DNA of 64,000 bases from Maribacter hydrothermalis (GCF_001913155.1 NZ_CP018760.1:3782001-3846000), one strand, 5' to 3'; counted from the stretch's first letter, positions 45,373-53,640 are shown. Numbers and translations are program-made. Notes: generated by a model from the sequence alone, not told the origin.

Positions 45373-45871
45373 CTAAGGCTTTTCATAGGAGGCTTTGTTA
45401 GGCAACGTTTTTTCCACGTTCGGCTCAAAGAACTGATTTATTACATTTAGTAATTCCGTTTGCGATTTGTTCATATTTAAAACTCCATAAAACGGATTAT
45501 TTACTGATTTGTCAATTACTTGTCCATTCCTAATTTTCATTAAATGAGGAAACTTATTGTAGTGCTTAAGTCCATATAACGCAGCGGAGATAAATTCAGC
45601 ATTATATTCCGATTCAATTTTTCGTCCATTCAGATATACGATTTCTATTCCTTTGTCCAGATTTGGCACAATATTTTCCTCAATATAATTTTTTGAGTTC
45701 TTTCTGTTATTATAGCAAAAGAAGTTTTTTCCATCATTTTCCGTTAAAAACCCAGTATATTTTTTTTCAAATTTTTTGCGTTGAAAATAAGTAAAGGGTA
45801 AAGAAATTATAATAACGGGTATTGTTAGAATGAATAACGGAATTCCAACAAATAATACTAGGAGTAAGTCT
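45373..45871 (-). CDS. Last cassette gene, membrane-anchored protein with uncertain start
   Basis: The frame is open from 45871 to the TAA at 45373, about 165 codons. It opens with a hydrophobic helix (LLLVLFVGIPLFILTIPVII), then a basic stretch (YFQRKKFEKKYTGF) and a soluble part with IEIVYLNGRKIESEYNAEF. No ATG is present in the N-terminal half; the first usual start is GTG at 45669, which would remove the helix. A TTG-started frame just upstream (MRKFKT) would need a frameshift to join. Either a rare start or a frameshift is present. The last codons lie in the truncated attC. No family recognised. Confidence 0.5.
45375..45406 (-). repeat. Truncated terminal attC-like site R8
   Basis: Only the opening arm remains: box GTTGCCT-AAC-AAAGCC on the cassette strand, matching the cassette start GTT-AGGCAAC at 45905-45897. 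The other arm is missing, so the last cassette should no longer be excisable by itself. Confidence 0.6.
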
Positions 45872-45898
45872 TAAATTTTCTCAAGTTTCTACAAAATG

Positions 45899-46102
45899 TT
45901 GCCTAACGTCTGAGCTATGAACAGTACGGGAGCAAACTAGCGTTTGCTTTCCGCCACGCACATAGCGAAATCTTTTGGTTTTGTTTTTTTCTTTGTCCCG
46001 CTTAAAAGCAAAATCCCAAAGATTTTGCGCCATTATTAATATAGGCAGACCTTAGCGTTTAAAGCCCGAAACCCGCATTGTTTATAGGCTTTGTTATGTG
46101 CT
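45899..46102 (-). repeat. attC-like site R7
   Basis: Long subtype of about 204 bp. Opening box GCACAT-AAC matches the CocE cassette start GTT-ATGTGC. Arms contain GAGCTATGAACAGTACGGG and its partner CCCGCATTGTTTATAGGC. It carries an uninterrupted GGCTTTGTT, the site type into which IS110 has jumped in other attC copies. Confidence 0.8.
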
Positions 46103-46116
46103 GGCTTTTCCCACGT

Positions 46117-47850
46117 TCAATCTTTCCAAATCGGAATTTCCACAAAGCTATCATTATACCATTTTATTTTCAATGGTTCTTTCGCATCTTTTATATTTTC
46201 TTCCGCTACTTTTTTCCCCGTACCATAATTCAATTCCGAAAATGGGTTTTTATTCACATTTATGTATACAAGTAGGCGACTACCTTTACTTAATTTTTTA
46301 CTTACTAAATGTGTGTTTGAAAATCTAATTGTCTCTATTTTGTTTGGTTCTAATAATTTTCTTTTGGTTATATCATCTGCATAACTTGCTCTGCCAATAA
46401 TGTAAGACAAGCTGAAATATTCTCCATTTGGCATTACTTCATAAAGTGTAACACCAAAATCAAAATCTTTTTTATTGATGCTTACCTTTAGTTGGCCAAT
46501 AAATGAACCGTTTACAATTATTGATTCCTCCAACGGTTTACTAATAAAATTAAAACCATTGCCCATATCCCTGTAATCTCGAATGATTGGGTCTGGGTAA
46601 TAGTCATTATTCCAGATTTCTCTATTAGAAAAATCAACTTCTTGAAAATGAAAGTTCTTTTCGACGGGTTTCTCAGGACTTAACAAATTTATATCTTCTA
46701 CTTTTTCCTTTGTTAGATATAACTTTAAAGATTTGTTACTCATCTCAGTAATACTTGAAGCACTTCTCCATTCATTTGCTCCCATTACTTGATAGTTAAT
46801 TTTATCTTTTAATTTTTCAGGTTTTTTGCCATTCTTAAAAATGTAGTCAAACCATTGGTAAGTTATTTCGTTAGTGTTTATCAAAGCATCAGCGTCTACT
46901 TTATAACCGTTTACTTCGGGAAAGCCTCCTTTTTGAGCACCAAAATGACCATAAGGTCCAATAATCAAGTAGTGCTCGGCTTGAGGATTATACTTGTAGT
47001 GTTCTCTTAAGTAGTATAATCCAGAATTTTGTGAATCATTGTAGTATCCGTCGATTGAAAGAACAGGAATATCGATTTGGGAAAAATCCTCTTTATAAGG
47101 TGCCATACTTTGCCAATAATCATCAAATGATGGATGGCTTATCCATCGTTGAAACCATTTATTAGGTCTTTCGTCAATACTATCAAGTTTTTTATAAGCT
47201 ATTCCGTTTTCCCACCATTTGTTTTGCATATCTCTAGAACGTTGCCGGTCATTTCCAGCAATCGTATCTAAAGTTTTGTTGTTTCCCACATAAAAAGCCC
47301 ATTCGTAATTCGGGTTAATGAAAACATTATTTTCCATTGGCAAACCCATTCCTGGTCTATTAGCAACGTAAGGAACAATTGTTTTAAGTGCTGGGTGTAA
47401 TTTTTTAGTAGAAGCCCATTGCGTAAATCCATTATAGCTACCTCCAAACATTCCAATCCGTCCGTCACACCATTTTTGTTTGCTAATCCAATCGATTACA
47501 TCGTAAGTATCATTGCCGTCATTTTCGTATGGCCATATTTCGTTAGGACTAAGACGTTTTCCTCTTGTATATGCAATTACTCCAATATAGCCTTTGTTAG
47601 CGGATTCCTTTAAGGTGTTTAAGTCTCCTCCTTTATCTCTTACATAAATTGTACTTTGAAGAATTACTGGTTTTGGTTCGGTTATTTCATTTTTCCTAAC
47701 GATGATTACTGAAACTTTTGCTCCGTCTCTTGTCTCAATTAAAACATCTTGAATATTGTACTCTCCGTCTAATTCTGATGTTTCTTTTTTTTGGCTTGAA
47801 GCGTTACAGCCTATTAAAAGAAAAATGAATAAATGCAGTATTATTTTCAT
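46117..47850 (-). CDS. CocE/NonD-family hydrolase lipoprotein
   Basis: A 577-aa secreted lipoprotein (lipobox FLLIGC). The alpha/beta-hydrolase core has nucleophile Ser in FGGSYNGFTQWA, Asp in LSIDGYYNDSQ and His in IGPYGHFGAQ. RDGAKVSVIIVRK at the N-terminus and the C-terminal jelly-roll domain (from about residue 400) are typical of CocE/NonD and X-Pro dipeptidyl-peptidase-like acyl hydrolases. Likely an esterase, amidase or beta-lactam ester hydrolase outside the cytoplasm. It is the only gene of cassette 7 and is large for a cassette. Confidence 0.85.
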   Translation of the reverse strand: MKIILHLFIFLLIGCNASSQKKETSELDGEYNIQDVLIETRDGAKVSVIIVRKNEITEPKPVILQSTIYVRDKGGDLNTLKESANKGYIGVIAYTRGKRLSPNEIWPYENDGNDTYDVIDWISKQKWCDGRIGMFGGSYNGFTQWASTKKLHPALKTIVPYVANRPGMGLPMENNVFINPNYEWAFYVGNNKTLDTIAGNDRQRSRDMQNKWWENGIAYKKLDSIDERPNKWFQRWISHPSFDDYWQSMAPYKEDFSQIDIPVLSIDGYYNDSQNSGLYYLREHYKYNPQAEHYLIIGPYGHFGAQKGGFPEVNGYKVDADALINTNEITYQWFDYIFKNGKKPEKLKDKINYQVMGANEWRSASSITEMSNKSLKLYLTKEKVEDINLLSPEKPVEKNFHFQEVDFSNREIWNNDYYPDPIIRDYRDMGNGFNFISKPLEESIIVNGSFIGQLKVSINKKDFDFGVTLYEVMPNGEYFSLSYIIGRASYADDITKRKLLEPNKIETIRFSNTHLVSKKLSKGSRLLVYINVNKNPFSELNYGTGKKVAEENIKDAKEPLKIKWYNDSFVEIPIWKD

Positions 47851-47908
47851 TTGGTTGTTTTTATCTAAAGACGACCTTTTTATCAGAATGTTGCATTTTT
47901 TTCAGCTT

Positions 47909-48033
47909 GCACATAACGGTTAGTATATGAAAAGTAGGCGATTTCGAAGCACCAAACTTTCGGTTAAGCACAAAGTTTGATACGGACCACAAGCCTTGGA
48001 TTTAGTACTATTCCGCCTATTTTTTATATACAT
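47909..48033 (-). repeat. attC-like site R6, split by IS110 (continues at 49328-49339)
   Basis: The left arm (AACGGTTAGTATATGAAAAGTAGGCG) and its pairing strand CGCCTATTTTTTATATAC are present. IS110 follows at 48034, and the closing TTGTTGTGGTGC resumes at 49328. The opening box GCACCAC-AAC of the toxin-antitoxin cassette matches its start GTT-GTGGTGC. Confidence 0.75.
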
Positions 48034-48078
48034 CTTAAGTTTGATTCTCAGTAAATTGTTGATATAACTAGAAAGAAC

Positions 48079-48210
48079 AAAAGAGAGAATTAAGGTTACT
48101 ATATACGGTGAAGCTTCAGACTTCGACAACATTGATAATCCTCTCTCTTTTACTACTTAGATCACGTTCAGTTCTGTGAGACTTTAGATCTCGTTTTTAA
48201 GTTGTTGTGA
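48079..48210 (+). ncRNA. Predicted IS110 bridge RNA, copy 1
   Basis: Two stem-loops precede the transposase gene. Loop 1 (48079-48151): outer stem AAAAGAGAG/CTCTCTTTT, inner hairpin GAAG/CTTC; its left side carries TATATACGGTG, identical to attC ends, and its right side CAACA, complementary to TGTTG of the same target. Loop 2 (48162-48210): outer stem TCAC/GTGA, inner GAGA/TCTC; its left side carries CAGTTCT, equal to the IS right end, and its right side TTAAG, complementary to the IS left end CTTAA. This is the layout of target- and donor-binding loops of IS110 bridge RNAs. Confidence 0.7.
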
Positions 48211-48245
48211 GCAGAAGTAGCTGGTTCTTTCATAAAACATTTCTT

Positions 48246-49214
48246 ATGATTAAATATAAAGAAACTTTTGGAGTTGACATCAGTAAAGATGTCTTTGATG
48301 TACATGGTAGTAGCAAAGGTCACGACCAGTATAAGAACAATGAAACGGGGTTCAAGAAATACCTTAAGGAATTACCCAAAGGTTCATTGGTCGTTATGGA
48401 AGCTACCGGTTACTATCATTATAGGCTTGCACAGTTTCTTTACAAAAATAGTGTACTGGTATCCGTTGTAAATCCTTTATCGATAAAGCGATTTATACAA
48501 ATGAAACTTGCCAAGGTAAAAACGGACAAGAGCGATGCCAAGGCTATATGTGAATATGCCCTAATCAACGAGGTTCCTATTTACAATGCCTTGACGGATA
48601 CCCAGAGCGAATGTTTACAGTTGTTCCGCTTATTGGATACTTATTTAAAACAACGTACCGCGACCAAGAACAAGATACATGGGGAAGCTGTTTTGGGGAT
48701 ACCCTCAAAGTTTGTCTATCGTTCCTTGATACGTAACAAGAAGCAGCTGAACAAAGAGGTAGCAGCTATCGAGTCAAAGATACTATCATTGGTAAAGGAG
48801 GACCAACAGGAGCAATTAACATTGTTAACGTCAATACCAGGAATAGGACAAAAGACTGCATTGTTCTTAATTGTTGTCACTGACGGTTTCAACAAGTTCG
48901 AAACAGCAGCACAGCTTTGTAGTTATGTAGGTATAACCCCCACGATACGAGAGTCGGGGAGCAGTGTAAGAGGTCGGGCGCGAATAAGTAAGGTCGGCAA
49001 TAGAAAGCTTCGTAATCTATTGTTTCTATGTTCTTTCAATGCCTGTAAACACAACAAGGCATGCAGAGAAGTATATGAGCGAATCGTGAACAAGGGTAAG
49101 AGCAAGAAACTGGCACTGATAGCCGTTGCCAACAAACTATTAAAACAGTCTTTTGCTATCGCAAAATCTGGCAGACCATATGATGAAACTTACGTTTCTA
49201 TATTGCCTAGATAA
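48246..49214 (+). CDS. IS110-family transposase, copy 1
   Basis: A 322-aa recombinase from the ATG at 48246; an upstream in-frame GTG at 48207 lies in the predicted bridge RNA. The N-terminal DEDD RuvC-like domain starts GVDISKDVFDVHG and has VVMEATGYYHYRLA and KTDKSDAKAICEYA. The C-terminal Transposase_20 domain has LLTSIPGIGQKTALFLIV and the catalytic Ser region ESGSSVRGRARISKVGN. Identical to copy 2. Confidence 0.95.
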   Translation: MIKYKETFGVDISKDVFDVHGSSKGHDQYKNNETGFKKYLKELPKGSLVVMEATGYYHYRLAQFLYKNSVLVSVVNPLSIKRFIQMKLAKVKTDKSDAKAICEYALINEVPIYNALTDTQSECLQLFRLLDTYLKQRTATKNKIHGEAVLGIPSKFVYRSLIRNKKQLNKEVAAIESKILSLVKEDQQEQLTLLTSIPGIGQKTALFLIVVTDGFNKFETAAQLCSYVGITPTIRESGSSVRGRARISKVGNRKLRNLLFLCSFNACKHNKACREVYERIVNKGKSKKLALIAVANKLLKQSFAIAKSGRPYDETYVSILPR

Positions 49215-49345
49215 ATAGCATATAAATTGAATAAAAAAAGCTCAAGAATCTGTTTTTTGAATCTATGAGCCTAGATTAATATTGTCTCAGATTAAAGAAG
49301 AATTTGTTTGTTTTTTACCTCAGTTCTTTGTTGTGGTGCGTTTTT

Positions 49346-49639
49346 CTACGCTGACATTGGTTTCACATTAATTTGTCCGCCAATTGCTTTCAATACTTTC
49401 ATTATCGTTCCGAATTGCGGTTTTGCTCCATCAGATAAAGCTTTGTAAAGACTTGGTCGGCTCATTCCAGATTTCTCCGCAATTTTAGTCATTCCGATTG
49501 CCTTTGCAATATTTCCGATTGCCACAATTAAATCAGAACTATCTCCATCTTCAAGAACTGTATTAAGATATTCAGCAATCATTTCTTCGCTGTCCAAATA
49601 GTCCGCAATATCAAATTTTGTTGTTGCCATATCAATCAT
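49346..49639 (-). CDS. HigA-like antitoxin, cassette-borne
   Basis: A 97-aa protein (alternative ATG at 49630). MATTKFDIADYLDSEEMIAEYL at the N-terminus and the helix-turn-helix GMTKIAEKSGMSRPSLYKAL fit the addiction-module antidote group of HigA-like regulators. It should neutralise the toxin encoded just upstream (8-bp overlap) and repress the pair. Toxin first, antitoxin second is the higBA order. Such pairs are common in integron arrays, where they stabilise cassettes. Confidence 0.85.
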   Translation of the reverse strand: MIDMATTKFDIADYLDSEEMIAEYLNTVLEDGDSSDLIVAIGNIAKAIGMTKIAEKSGMSRPSLYKALSDGAKPQFGTIMKVLKAIGGQINVKPMSA

Positions 49640-49934
49640 TTTTTATTCTGTTCCAAATTTTCTTCGCTTTGTCAATATCCTTTTGTTGGCTTGATTTATC
49701 TCCACCGATTAAAAGGATGACAATCTTGTTATCTTTTTCCTTAAAATACACTCGATAACCTTTGGCATAATTAATCCGCATTTCGCTAATTCCATCTCCA
49801 ACAGGCTTACAATCTCCAAAATGCTCATCGGTTTCGAGTTTCTGAATTCGGAAGAGTATTTTAGATTTCGCTCGAATATCTTTGAGCTTTCTAATCCACT
49901 TATCAAATTCAGTTGTTTTTTCGGTGATAATCAT
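49632..49934 (-). CDS. RelE/HigB-type toxin, cassette-borne
   Basis: A 100-aa protein of the RelE/ParE superfamily, phage Gp49-like/HigB branch. EFDKWIRKLKDIRAKSKILF at the N-terminus, EMRINYAKGYRVYFKEKDN in the core beta-sheet and VILLIGGDKSSQQKDIDKAK are typical. Expected activity is ribosome-dependent mRNA cleavage. It has a leader of about 95 bp behind the attC, longer than most cassettes here, so it may have its own promoter. Confidence 0.85.
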   Translation of the reverse strand: MIITEKTTEFDKWIRKLKDIRAKSKILFRIQKLETDEHFGDCKPVGDGISEMRINYAKGYRVYFKEKDNKIVILLIGGDKSSQQKDIDKAKKIWNRIKND

Positions 49935-50022
49935 TTAAAGTGTATCCATTTAGATACAAATATAATCTAAAATTTGAATTTAAAACAGAAATTTTCGGTT
50001 TTCCAGAAAGTTGCTCTTAAAT

Positions 50023-50161
50023 GCACCACAACGTGTTTGTATATGGTTTGTTGCGTGTTTTAAGCAACTAATTTAGTAAATAATTACCGACCAAGAAAGT
50101 CCGCAAGGACTTTCGTAAGTAGGCAAGAACTAGCAATAAATTATATACGGTGTTGCCCACA
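50023..50161 (-). repeat. attC-like site R5
   Basis: Short subtype. Opening box TGTGGGC-AAC matches the start GTT-GCCCACA of the GIY-YIG-like cassette. Inner hairpin GAAAGTCC/GGACTTTC (50095-50114) differs from L1 by a compensated A:T to G:C change. Confidence 0.8.
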
Positions 50162-50166
50162 GTATT

Positions 50167-51153
50167 TTATCCGAATACATTCATTAAGCTTATTCTATCT
50201 TTGTCAGAATTGAACTCAAACATTTTCATATGATGATGTGTTCGTTCAGTTTTTTCGGTGTAAATTTTACGTGTGTTTTCTGATGTATCCAATTCGATTG
50301 TCAAAGCCTTAATGTCTAAATTGTAGCATTCAGAATAGGATTTGTGCTTTGTTGAAGGAAAACTATCTTTAAACTCAATATTATATTTCGGTTGAAAATA
50401 TTTAATAAGTGCAGCTTCAGTAAAATTTATTTTCTGCTTTTCTGTTATTGAAATTCCATTATTTTCAAAAAAATGTTCTCCTTTTTTACGTTCAATTTTT
50501 GAGTCTTTTTTACTTACTTTTATTAAATCTGCTCCAGCTGCGAATAGCATACTTTGTTGTGAAAAATTAGTTAGAAGAATCCAAATATCAGAATCAGGAT
50601 TTTGAGTTAAAGAATGCGTGTAAATTTTTTGAACTGTTTCGTGAGATGAAAGTCTATCTAAAGCAGTTCTTTTTCCGTTTTTACCATAAGCTTGACCAAT
50701 ATATAATACTTCGTAATCAAGAGTGGTTAAATTCAGATTATTTTCAACGTGTGAGCTGTCAATTAAAGTACTTGGTCTTGCTCCAAACAAGACACCTTTA
50801 TTATCTGAAAAACTAAAGAGATTATAAGGATATTCTGTGTGAAATTCCAATTCCGATTTTGCTTTGTTTAATTCAGTTCCCATTTTAATAACTCCGCCTT
50901 CTGTTGGGTGATGAATAATTAATTCAAAGTCCGCTTTTTTGCCTTTTATCTTAACTGAATTTGGGTCAATTGTAACTTTTGGTCTTCTTAAAACAAAATA
51001 AATATTGCAAGGATTATCTTTATTAAAAGTCTGGTTATTTTTCCCATAATGTTCCAAATCAGAGCCTAAAACAAATTGATATTGATTCAAATACATTAGT
51101 AAAAATGATTCAACTCCAAATCGATAATTGTTCTTTCCAAAGATGTTTTTCAT
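50167..51153 (-). CDS. GIY-YIG-like protein, cassette-borne
   Basis: A 328-aa protein. The central YEVLYIGQAYGKNGKRTALDRLSSH... (residues about 148-172) resembles the GIY-YIG nuclease core with Tyr-Ile-Gly, a later Arg and His. The context HPTEGGVIKMGTELNKAKSE and a basic C-terminus are unfamiliar. A DNA-cleaving role is possible but not certain. The ATG is only 12 bp from the crossover GTT, so there is no room for its own ribosome-binding site; translation signals must come from the neighbouring attC or an internal start is used. Confidence 0.55.
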   Translation of the reverse strand: MKNIFGKNNYRFGVESFLLMYLNQYQFVLGSDLEHYGKNNQTFNKDNPCNIYFVLRRPKVTIDPNSVKIKGKKADFELIIHHPTEGGVIKMGTELNKAKSELEFHTEYPYNLFSFSDNKGVLFGARPSTLIDSSHVENNLNLTTLDYEVLYIGQAYGKNGKRTALDRLSSHETVQKIYTHSLTQNPDSDIWILLTNFSQQSMLFAAGADLIKVSKKDSKIERKKGEHFFENNGISITEKQKINFTEAALIKYFQPKYNIEFKDSFPSTKHKSYSECYNLDIKALTIELDTSENTRKIYTEKTERTHHHMKMFEFNSDKDRISLMNVFG

Positions 51154-51155
51154 AT

Positions 51156-51283
51156 TGTGGGCAACGTGATTGTATATGGAAAGTTGCGTGTTTGCGTGCG
51201 AGGATTTTCCGAAGGAAAATCAGACGTAGCAAACGTGCAACGACCTTTGATTTAGCACAACACCAGCAATTTTTTATATACGG
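51156..51283 (-). repeat. attC-like site R4, split by IS110 (continues at 52653-52664)
   Basis: Contains the inner hairpin GATTTTCC/GGAAAATC at 51203-51221, again a compensated variant, and ends TTTTTTATATACGG before the IS. The closing TTGTTGGCAACA resumes after the IS. Opening box TGTTGCC-AAC matches the next cassette start GTT-GGCAACA. Confidence 0.75.
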
Positions 51284-51358
51284 CTTAAGTTTGATTCTCA
51301 GTAAATTGTTGATATAACTAGAAAGAACAAAAGAGAGAATTAAGGTTACTATATACGG
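51284..51358 (+). repeat. Extra 75-bp copy of the IS110 left end
   Basis: The first 75 bp of the IS, from CTTAAGTTTG to TATATACGG, are present once more directly before copy 2. The unit ends exactly at the TATATACGG that lies in the bridge-RNA target guide and equals the attC target. It looks like a scar of an insertion of one copy into the left end of another. Confidence 0.8.
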
Positions 51359-51403
51359 CTTAAGTTTGATTCTCAGTAAATTGTTGATATAACTAGAAAG
51401 AAC

Positions 51404-51535
51404 AAAAGAGAGAATTAAGGTTACTATATACGGTGAAGCTTCAGACTTCGACAACATTGATAATCCTTTCTCTTTTACTACTTAGATCACGTTCAGTTCT
51501 GTGAGACTTTAGATCTCGTTTTTAAGTTGTTGTGA
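51404..51535 (+). ncRNA. Predicted IS110 bridge RNA, copy 2
   Basis: Same fold and guides as in copy 1, with target guides TATATACGG and CAACA. The single change in the outer stem converts a G:C to a G:U pair and leaves the fold intact. Confidence 0.65.
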
Positions 51536-51570
51536 GCAGAAGTAGCTGGTTCTTTCATAAAACATTTCTT

Positions 51571-52539
51571 ATGATTAAATATAAAGAAACTTTTGGAGTT
51601 GACATCAGTAAAGATGTCTTTGATGTACATGGTAGTAGCAAAGGTCACGACCAGTATAAGAACAATGAAACGGGGTTCAAGAAATACCTTAAGGAATTAC
51701 CCAAAGGTTCATTGGTCGTTATGGAAGCTACCGGTTACTATCATTATAGGCTTGCACAGTTTCTTTACAAAAATAGTGTACTGGTATCCGTTGTAAATCC
51801 TTTATCGATAAAGCGATTTATACAAATGAAACTTGCCAAGGTAAAAACGGACAAGAGCGATGCCAAGGCTATATGTGAATATGCCCTAATCAACGAGGTT
51901 CCTATTTACAATGCCTTGACGGATACCCAGAGCGAATGTTTACAGTTGTTCCGCTTATTGGATACTTATTTAAAACAACGTACCGCGACCAAGAACAAGA
52001 TACATGGGGAAGCTGTTTTGGGGATACCCTCAAAGTTTGTCTATCGTTCCTTGATACGTAACAAGAAGCAGCTGAACAAAGAGGTAGCAGCTATCGAGTC
52101 AAAGATACTATCATTGGTAAAGGAGGACCAACAGGAGCAATTAACATTGTTAACGTCAATACCAGGAATAGGACAAAAGACTGCATTGTTCTTAATTGTT
52201 GTCACTGACGGTTTCAACAAGTTCGAAACAGCAGCACAGCTTTGTAGTTATGTAGGTATAACCCCCACGATACGAGAGTCGGGGAGCAGTGTAAGAGGTC
52301 GGGCGCGAATAAGTAAGGTCGGCAATAGAAAGCTTCGTAATCTATTGTTTCTATGTTCTTTCAATGCCTGTAAACACAACAAGGCATGCAGAGAAGTATA
52401 TGAGCGAATCGTGAACAAGGGTAAGAGCAAGAAACTGGCACTGATAGCCGTTGCCAACAAACTATTAAAACAGTCTTTTGCTATCGCAAAATCTGGCAGA
52501 CCATATGATGAAACTTACGTTTCTATATTGCCTAGATAA
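51571..52539 (+). CDS. IS110-family transposase, copy 2
   Basis: A 322-aa protein identical to copy 1, with the DEDD domain (GVDISKDVF) and the Transposase_20 domain (IPGIGQKTAL). Both copies look functional, which together with their identity points to recent movement. Confidence 0.95.
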   Translation: MIKYKETFGVDISKDVFDVHGSSKGHDQYKNNETGFKKYLKELPKGSLVVMEATGYYHYRLAQFLYKNSVLVSVVNPLSIKRFIQMKLAKVKTDKSDAKAICEYALINEVPIYNALTDTQSECLQLFRLLDTYLKQRTATKNKIHGEAVLGIPSKFVYRSLIRNKKQLNKEVAAIESKILSLVKEDQQEQLTLLTSIPGIGQKTALFLIVVTDGFNKFETAAQLCSYVGITPTIRESGSSVRGRARISKVGNRKLRNLLFLCSFNACKHNKACREVYERIVNKGKSKKLALIAVANKLLKQSFAIAKSGRPYDETYVSILPR

Positions 52540-52668
52540 ATAGCATATAAATTGAATAAAAAAAGCTCAAGAATCTGTTTTTTGAATCTATGAGCCTAGA
52601 TTAATATTGTCTCAGATTAAAGAAGAATTTGTTTGTTTTTTACCTCAGTTCTTTGTTGGCAACAGTAT

Positions 52669-53199
52669 TTATTTTTTCAGTTCGTTCTTTAAATAATTCA
52701 ACTCTTTTTTAATTATAGAAACTAAATCATTGATTGACTTAATTAATTCGGGATATATTTCGTCTGCTTTTTCTCGATGTTCATTATCCAAATTCGTTAC
52801 TATTCCATAATCCGTTCCTCCAACTTTTTTTGGAAGACTTTGTCTGTATCTTGAAGACCAAACATATAAAATATCACTTATTTCACTAAATTTTATATTT
52901 ATACTTTCCGTTGCAAGTAGTTTTGATTTAGCCGAAATAAATGTCAAGTCATTAAATAATTCCGAGTAATCTTTTCCAGTTTTTGTGAATTTCACGGTTT
53001 TGTCAAGTGAAGAAAGAATAGAAATATATAATTCCTCTTTTTCTTTAAATTCCCGAAATGCTAATTCTTGTTTGAATTTTTCTTTTTCACGTTTGCTTGC
53101 TAAATTCCAAGTTATATATGCAACTAAAAGACCAAATAAGCCTGATAAAAATACAGTCAAAATCGGGATAAAATTTATGTTATCTTGAGTATTTTCCAT
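52669..53199 (-). CDS. Membrane-anchored coiled-coil protein, cassette-borne
   Basis: A 176-aa protein. One N-terminal helix (FIPILTVFLSGLFGLLVAYI) is followed by a highly charged helix WNLASKREKEKFKQELAFRE and further helices, so it is a single-pass membrane protein with a long cytoplasmic coiled coil. No family recognised. It is the second gene of cassette 4, 12 bp behind the 128-aa gene. Confidence 0.6.
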   Translation of the reverse strand: MENTQDNINFIPILTVFLSGLFGLLVAYITWNLASKREKEKFKQELAFREFKEKEELYISILSSLDKTVKFTKTGKDYSELFNDLTFISAKSKLLATESINIKFSEISDILYVWSSRYRQSLPKKVGGTDYGIVTNLDNEHREKADEIYPELIKSINDLVSIIKKELNYLKNELKK

Positions 53200-53211
53200 T
53201 TTTAATTTGAA

Positions 53212-53598
53212 TTACATTTTATTGTTAAATTCAATCATTTTTTTTAGTAATTCAGTTTGTTTCATTGAATAGTAATCTGCTTGCTTATATTCCATTTCAA
53301 TTCCGATGTCGTCACTAAACTCGTCTGTCGTTCTATTTAGGAGATAATTATATCTGTTTTTTAATTCTTTAATATTACTTTTTAAAAAATCTGAAAATAA
53401 GACTACAAAGCTTTTTTGATTCGCAAATCTTATTTGTTTTCCATTAACTTCAAGAAGGTAAAACTCTTTTTCTGTTACCAAATTTTTCATTGAGTAAATT
53501 CCTTGAAGTTCAATTCCACTATCTTTTAATTCTGAATTGAATTTTAACTTAACAACTTTAGTCAGCGACTTATATGTGTCAATTCCATAATCAAACAT
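53212..53598 (-). CDS. Cassette-borne protein of unknown function
   Basis: A 128-aa soluble protein with a beta-rich N-terminal half (TKVVKLKFNSELKDSGIELQ, YLLEVNGKQIRFANQKSF) and a helical C-terminal half. I recognise no family. First gene of a two-gene cassette with the membrane-anchored coiled-coil protein; a joint role is likely from the coupling only. Confidence 0.55.
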   Translation of the reverse strand: MFDYGIDTYKSLTKVVKLKFNSELKDSGIELQGIYSMKNLVTEKEFYLLEVNGKQIRFANQKSFVVLFSDFLKSNIKELKNRYNYLLNRTTDEFSDDIGIEMEYKQADYYSMKQTELLKKMIEFNNKM

Positions 53599-53640
53599 AA
53601 TATTCTAAATTATTGTCTTTAGTTTCGGTTTTGGTCATAT

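Larger units (their letters stand above)
48034..49327 (+). mobile_element. IS110-family insertion sequence, copy 1, inserted in attC R6
   Basis: About 1294 bp without terminal inverted repeats, from CTTAAGTTTG to CAGTTCT. The element is delimited by comparing two copies in two different attC sites; the edges are exact to about 2 bp. Both ends carry a CT that fits a CT core dinucleotide. The transposase and one upstream structured RNA are included. Confidence 0.85.
51359..52652 (+). mobile_element. IS110-family insertion sequence, copy 2, inserted in attC R4
   Basis: Same 1294-bp element as copy 1. I noticed one base difference, in the right arm of the bridge-RNA outer stem (CCTTTCTC against CCTCTCTC near 51468). 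Inserted at the same attC position and in the same orientation. Confidence 0.85.

Noticed and set aside
51284..51358. A third IS110 copy
   Set aside because: Only the first 75 bp are present and no transposase or right end belongs to it. It is a partial left-end duplication.
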